Shown: one piece after another, positions 60,875 through 64,000 of the stretch | Position numbering within the stretch: the stretch's first letter is position 1 | How the letters are laid out: each line of letters starts with the position of its first letter | Source of the DNA: Methanobacterium sp. ERen5 | GTDB lineage: Archaea > Methanobacteriota > Methanobacteria > Methanobacteriales > Methanobacteriaceae | Direction: 5' to 3' | NCBI GenBank assembly: GCA_024167805.1 | Contig: CP099988.1 | Span: 2,178,001-2,242,000, forward strand | DNA length: 64,000 bases | Program-made: the position numbers and the translations under genes | The notes under the pieces: generated by a model | What the model was told of the DNA's origin: nothing | The model's database searches: none | The model's input: the letters and a program-made list of their open reading frames with translations, nothing else

Positions 60875-61722
60875 CTACTTGTACTTCACAGCTGTTCCTG
60901 TAGCTGTTATAATGAGAGAACTGCCCTGAAGACCGCCCATGGAAACGTATTCAACAAGCACTTCAATAACACTGTTTGCTCCAATTGCCTTAGCTTCATC
61001 TAACATTCTTGATATGGCCATTTCACGGGCGCTAGCCATGTCGTAATCACCCAGTTCAACAGGTTCAATAATGCTTGTGAGCTTTTCTAAAGTTCCTTCA
61101 GATTCCCTTTCAGTTGCTACAGATTCACCACTAACCATTCCCATGTACTTTTCTATTTTGCTTGTATCTGCTGCTATTGACAAAATAGGTATTGTAAGGT
61201 CATCGAGATACTGTTCATCAACTCCAGGTGTTGCAGTGTCAATTTGCATTGATTCTTCAGGTGTAACATTTTTTCCCATGAGCTTTCTTGGAATGTAGAG
61301 TAGAAATCCAATGATTTTTTTACTAATCCCACGGCGGTAACCATGAGAATGTAATTTATAAGGGTGGGGAATGCTGCCTGAAGTGTGAGTACAATGGCTA
61401 TTATGGTTATGAGGCTGAGTGTTGCAGGTTCTTTGGTTGGGTCAATGACTGAGGCCGGTAAAAACCAGCCGTATATGTTGATCAGGATGAATGTTATAAG
61501 GGCACTTATTGCACCAGTACTTTTTCCATACTTCTGACGTGCAATTAGGGTTTCAACAATACCTGCTATAAGGGGGCTTATAATGTACATTATGTTGAAT
61601 CCGAAGATCACCAGATGCCAAAGGATACAAAAGTATGCCGATGTGAATCCCACTAAAAATCCTGCAAGTACCGCTATGTATCCCCAGCGTTTTTCTTTTA
61701 AATTTTTCACAATAGCCACCAT
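60875..61722 (-). CDS. Membrane protein fused to YbjQ/UPF0145 domain, one-base frameshift
   Basis: Adding a base to T7 61315-61321 joins the front half (four or five helices, VGFTSAYFCILWHLVIFGFN, IITIIAIVLTLQAAFPTLIN) to KKIIGFLLYIPRKLMGKNVT and the back half, giving about 282 residues. The C-terminal YbjQ domain reads EKYMGMVSGESVATERESEG, MASAREMAISRMLDEAKAIG and ANSVIEVLVEYVSMGG. The construct ties a YbjQ pentamer domain to the membrane; its role is not known. A free YbjQ gene is at 48228. Confidence 0.82.
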
Positions 61723-61943
61723 CAGCCATCTCCCAATAAAACTTTTTTTAAATTATTTCTTATATTAAATCAGTCCATTTATCTATAATAAATGCTACGG
61801 TTCATAACGAAGTTTTAACTGTTTTCATATGGAAATTAGTTTATGTTCCAAGGTTTAAATGATATCCACAAATTATCGTATCTTGAAGTGAATTAATAAA
61901 TTTGATAAAAAAAGATAGAAAAAAGAATACTGTTTGATTCAAA

Positions 61944-62171
61944 TCAATCAAATATCAAGTTGTATTCACTTTCAGATATTACTCCCTTATCTTTCAGGAG
62001 TTTTGCTAATTTAACCAATTTGTCAGAATTACCTTCTTGACTTGAAACAGGTTCAGTTTGTGGAGATGGTTCAGTTTCCTGATCATCATTTTGCGTCGAG
62101 TTGAAAGTTGTCATCCTTCTTCTAGTTCTTCTTCTTGCTCCCCCACGTCCTATAGGTCCTAGTTCTGGCAT
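61944..62171 (-). CDS. SHOCT-domain protein
   Basis: About 75 residues from ATG 62171 (after GGGGGATGAT). An Arg-rich N-terminus (GRGGARRRTRRRMTTFN), a polar Gln/Pro linker and a C-terminal SHOCT motif: KLVKLAKLLKDKGVISESEY followed by NLIFD. SHOCT helps oligomerise or tether proteins; here it is nearly the entire folded part. Stand-alone. Confidence 0.75.
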   Translation of the reverse strand: MPELGPIGRGGARRRTRRRMTTFNSTQNDDQETEPSPQTEPVSSQEGNSDKLVKLAKLLKDKGVISESEYNLIFD

Positions 62172-62439
62172 ATAAATCATCCCCCATTTGTTTTCAGACT
62201 ATATTTTTTTCTAACAATCACTACAACACACATTATTAACTATTATTATGGTACTTCAAACTTAATATAACATTGGGTTCATCATCTCTTTACAGCCACA
62301 AAACCCATTCCAATCATATTTTAAGTGATAACTACCAATTACAGGTGATAAATATTCAAATAATCAAAACAAATGTTTGTGAATAGTTATCAGAAGAAAT
62401 AAATTAATTTAAGTTCCGAATTTAAATCCTAATAGGATC

Positions 62440-62823
62440 TTAACTAATTTCTGTGGCATTCAAGACCTTAACATCACCTGCAACTACTGCTGAACTATTT
62501 TCTAATGTAACATTATAATTAACATTGGAATCACTGTCAATGCGATTAATCTTAATCATTTTCGAATCAATTCTTTGTCCCTGCGAACCAATTCCATAAA
62601 CATTTAAAAGTACGTCATCAAAATTTTCCTTGGAATCATCTCTAATAACACCAGAAATATAAACAGCAGAACCATTAATAGCTTGTTCTACCAGTGGTGT
62701 GTTATATTCAACAATTTTATCATCAAGATCCTGTTTTATCAGTGGGTTAACTTCTCCAAATATGGATATAAAAATAATTAAAGTTAAAATGATTATTGTA
62801 AATTCTAACCTATATTTCTTCAT
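62440..62823 (-). CDS. Secreted or membrane-anchored hypothetical protein
   Basis: A 127-residue protein with an N-terminal anchor or signal (LEFTIIILTLIIFISIFG) followed by a beta-type extracellular domain (NGSAVYISGVIRDDSKENFD, NVNYNVTLENSSAVVAGDV). The domain resembles FxLYD-like or Ig-like additions of secreted archaeal proteins, but I cannot name it. No ribosome binding site is visible. Confidence 0.6.
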   Translation of the reverse strand: MKKYRLEFTIIILTLIIFISIFGEVNPLIKQDLDDKIVEYNTPLVEQAINGSAVYISGVIRDDSKENFDDVLLNVYGIGSQGQRIDSKMIKINRIDSDSNVNYNVTLENSSAVVAGDVKVLNATEIS

Positions 62824-63229
62824 GATAATAACCGATTTAAAAACTGCCTTTTACGACAATATTTATTTTCTAAATTCAATTAAAGAAATAGGATTTTTCC
62901 TGGCTTTAAAAGATTGATCCTACGACTAATTTCAAATAAATTTAAGTTGAACTACTGTGACTAAATTGAATTTTATGTGTATTCTTTTTATTTTAAAAAA
63001 AGTTCTATTTAAACTAATGGGCTTATCAATGAAAAATATCCTTTTAAAACTTAATAAACTAGTATTAAATCTTTAAGAGTTTATAAGATTAATAATAGGG
63101 AGCTAATATAAGCATTCACTAACATTAACTCAGTTTATGAAATTGTAGAATTGTAACCATATAACAAAAACAAATAATTACTTGGCAAACTATAATAATA
63201 TTAATTATAACTTAATTGGAGGTGATAAT
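62824..63229. other. Intergenic region, 406 bp
   Basis: AT-rich divergent promoter region. Contains GGAGGTG (63219-63225) for the next gene. No gene or strong repeat. Confidence 0.4.
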
Positions 63230-63451
63230 TTGGCAAATCCAATATTAGCTTTGATTATTTCTCTATTTTTACCTGGAATTGGTACGGTCTATGCTGGAAA
63301 TATTATGAAAGGAATAATAATTTTCATCGTAGCACTTGTATTAGGCGCACTAGCAACTGTTTTTTTACTTGGAATCATTGCTTGGATACTGTACGTCATT
63401 GTATGGCTTTACGGTATGTACGACGCTTACACTACTGCCAGTGGAATCTAA
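63230..63451 (+). CDS. TM2-like small membrane protein
   Basis: TTG 63230 lies five bases after GGAGGTG; the frame is open upstream but without a ribosome binding site. Seventy-three residues: ANPILALIISLFLPGIGTVY AGNIMKG is the TM2-domain pattern (P-G-x-G-x-x-Y-x-G), with a second pair of helices ending in WLYGMYDAYTTASGI. Members are small membrane proteins of unknown function. Confidence 0.75.
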   Translation: MANPILALIISLFLPGIGTVYAGNIMKGIIIFIVALVLGALATVFLLGIIAWILYVIVWLYGMYDAYTTASGI

Positions 63452-63583
63452 TAACGAATATCCCCTTTTATTTTTTTTGCATTTAATACAGTAACTATGG
63501 TTTTTAAGTTTTGGAACTCTAGATTGGATTATTTAGTCTGAAACAAAATTTTAGTAAAAAAAGAAAGAAAGAATGAAGTAAAC

Positions 63584-64000
63584 TCATTTATTTCGCGGTA
63601 CCATGGAACCAGCAATAACAACTAGTATGGCCAGAATTAATCCTCCAATAGGCACGCCTGTGTGCTGCATAGGAATCGTTTTACCTTCAGCACTGGAACT
63701 AGGATCTGCAGGCTCGGATTTATTTTCTATGTTTATGGTGGTGTTGGCTTGGTTTTGTGGGTTGGGGTTGTAGTTGGTTTGGTTTAGTGTTGCTGTGTTT
63801 GTTATGTTGGTGTTTGTTTTGGTTACTTGTGTTATGATGTTTAGTGTTGTTGTTTGTCCGTTTTGTAGGTTTCCTATGGTCCATATGCCTGTTGTTGGGT
63901 TGTAGTTGCCGTTTGTTGAGATGAATTTGAGCCCTTGTGGTAGTTTGTCTGTTACTGTTACGTTGGTGGTGTCATCTGGTCCGTTGTTGGTTACTGTTAT
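63584..64000 (-). CDS. DUF11 adhesin, C-terminal part (runs off the window)
   Basis: The leftward frame is open from the window end to TGA 63586-63584. It holds most of a DUF11 domain ([56 protein letters not shown]), an Asn/Gln-rich linker, and a C-terminal anchor: [20 protein letters not shown] then AGSMVPRNK. The same M-Q-x-T-G-V-P box before a helix and basic end occurs in the adhesin at 35807. It is too near the edge to be detected by its start codon. Confidence 0.85.
   Translation of the reverse strand: MTVTNNGPDDTTNVTVTDKLPQGLKFISTNGNYNPTTGIWTIGNLQNGQTTTLNIITQVTKTNTNITNTATLNQTNYNPNPQNQANTTINIENKSEPADPSSSAEGKTIPMQHTGVPIGGLILAILVVIAGSMVPRNK

Noticed and set aside
63720..64000. T/G-rich low-complexity stretch that looks like a satellite or regulatory repeat on the + strand
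   Set aside because: On the - strand it is an ordinary DUF11 domain with strong bias for AAC and ACA codons.

Overview
The window is AT-rich archaeal DNA, most likely from a Methanobacterium-type member of the Methanobacteriales. The reasons are a pseudomurein-binding-repeat protein with a transglutaminase-like peptidase core, an MTH865-family protein, large DUF11 and beta-helix surface proteins, PAS-rich archaeal histidine kinases, DUF4013 membrane proteins, archaeal TATA boxes and GGAGGTG-type ribosome binding sites. I see no rRNA, tRNA, CRISPR array, transposase or integrase. The species cannot be named from the sequence alone.

Layout. 1-5.8 kb: end of a VOC protein, a MarR regulator, small secreted and membrane proteins, a beta-helix/Ig surface protein and an ArsR-like regulator. 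5.8-11 kb: a flavin-binding protein divergent from that regulator, a PAS histidine kinase, a phosphoesterase, an AHSA1 protein facing a PhnB-like VOC protein. 11-14.6 kb: PadR plus a small membrane protein, then a 14-helix MFS exporter plus MarR behind a palindrome-rich promoter. 14.8-20.6 kb: RNase J-like MBL protein, a kinase fragment, a GyrI-like protein, a membrane glycosyltransferase and a cyclic-nucleotide-type phosphoesterase. 20.8-23.3 kb: an NitT/TauT-type ABC transporter (binding protein, permease, ATPase). 23.7-32.4 kb: phospholipase C-like protein, HEAT-repeat protein, QueG-like Fe-S protein, glutamate decarboxylase, MTH865-like protein and an ADP-forming acyl-CoA synthetase. 32.8-35.5 kb: small genes and a scar where a truncated ion channel abuts a truncated UvrD helicase. 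35.8-48.6 kb: DUF11 adhesin, slipin, a group of small unknown genes with an AbrB-like protein, a receiver-like protein, the pseudomurein peptidase-like protein, three small barrel enzymes, two DUF4013 proteins and YbjQ. 48.7-59.5 kb: three very large PAS/GAF histidine kinases plus a VOC-SRPBCC fusion. 59.8-64 kb: an alpha/beta hydrolase, a membrane-YbjQ fusion, a SHOCT protein and the C-terminus of another DUF11 adhesin.

The most important property for any reader is that about twenty genes are split by single-base losses. In nearly every case adding one base, usually to an A/T or G/C run of 3 to 7, restores a continuous family-typical protein. Every event has the same sign (a missing base). 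This looks more like homopolymer-contraction error in the assembly than biological decay, so I annotate these genes across the break. A smaller set (kinase fragment at 16.5 kb, channel/helicase pair at 34.4-35.2 kb, three unassignable disrupted reading frames) look like real remnants or remain unresolved.

Functionally the window is dominated by environment sensing (four PAS kinases, several one-component regulators with visible operators) and by the cell surface (beta-helix and DUF11 proteins, pseudomurein-binding peptidase). The most promising undescribed signal is a shared promoter module: the same inverted repeat plus 25 identical bases including the TATA box lie upstream of the flavoprotein at 5.9 kb and the MTH865-like gene at 29.2 kb, suggesting a small regulon of the ArsR-like regulator at 5.0-5.8 kb.
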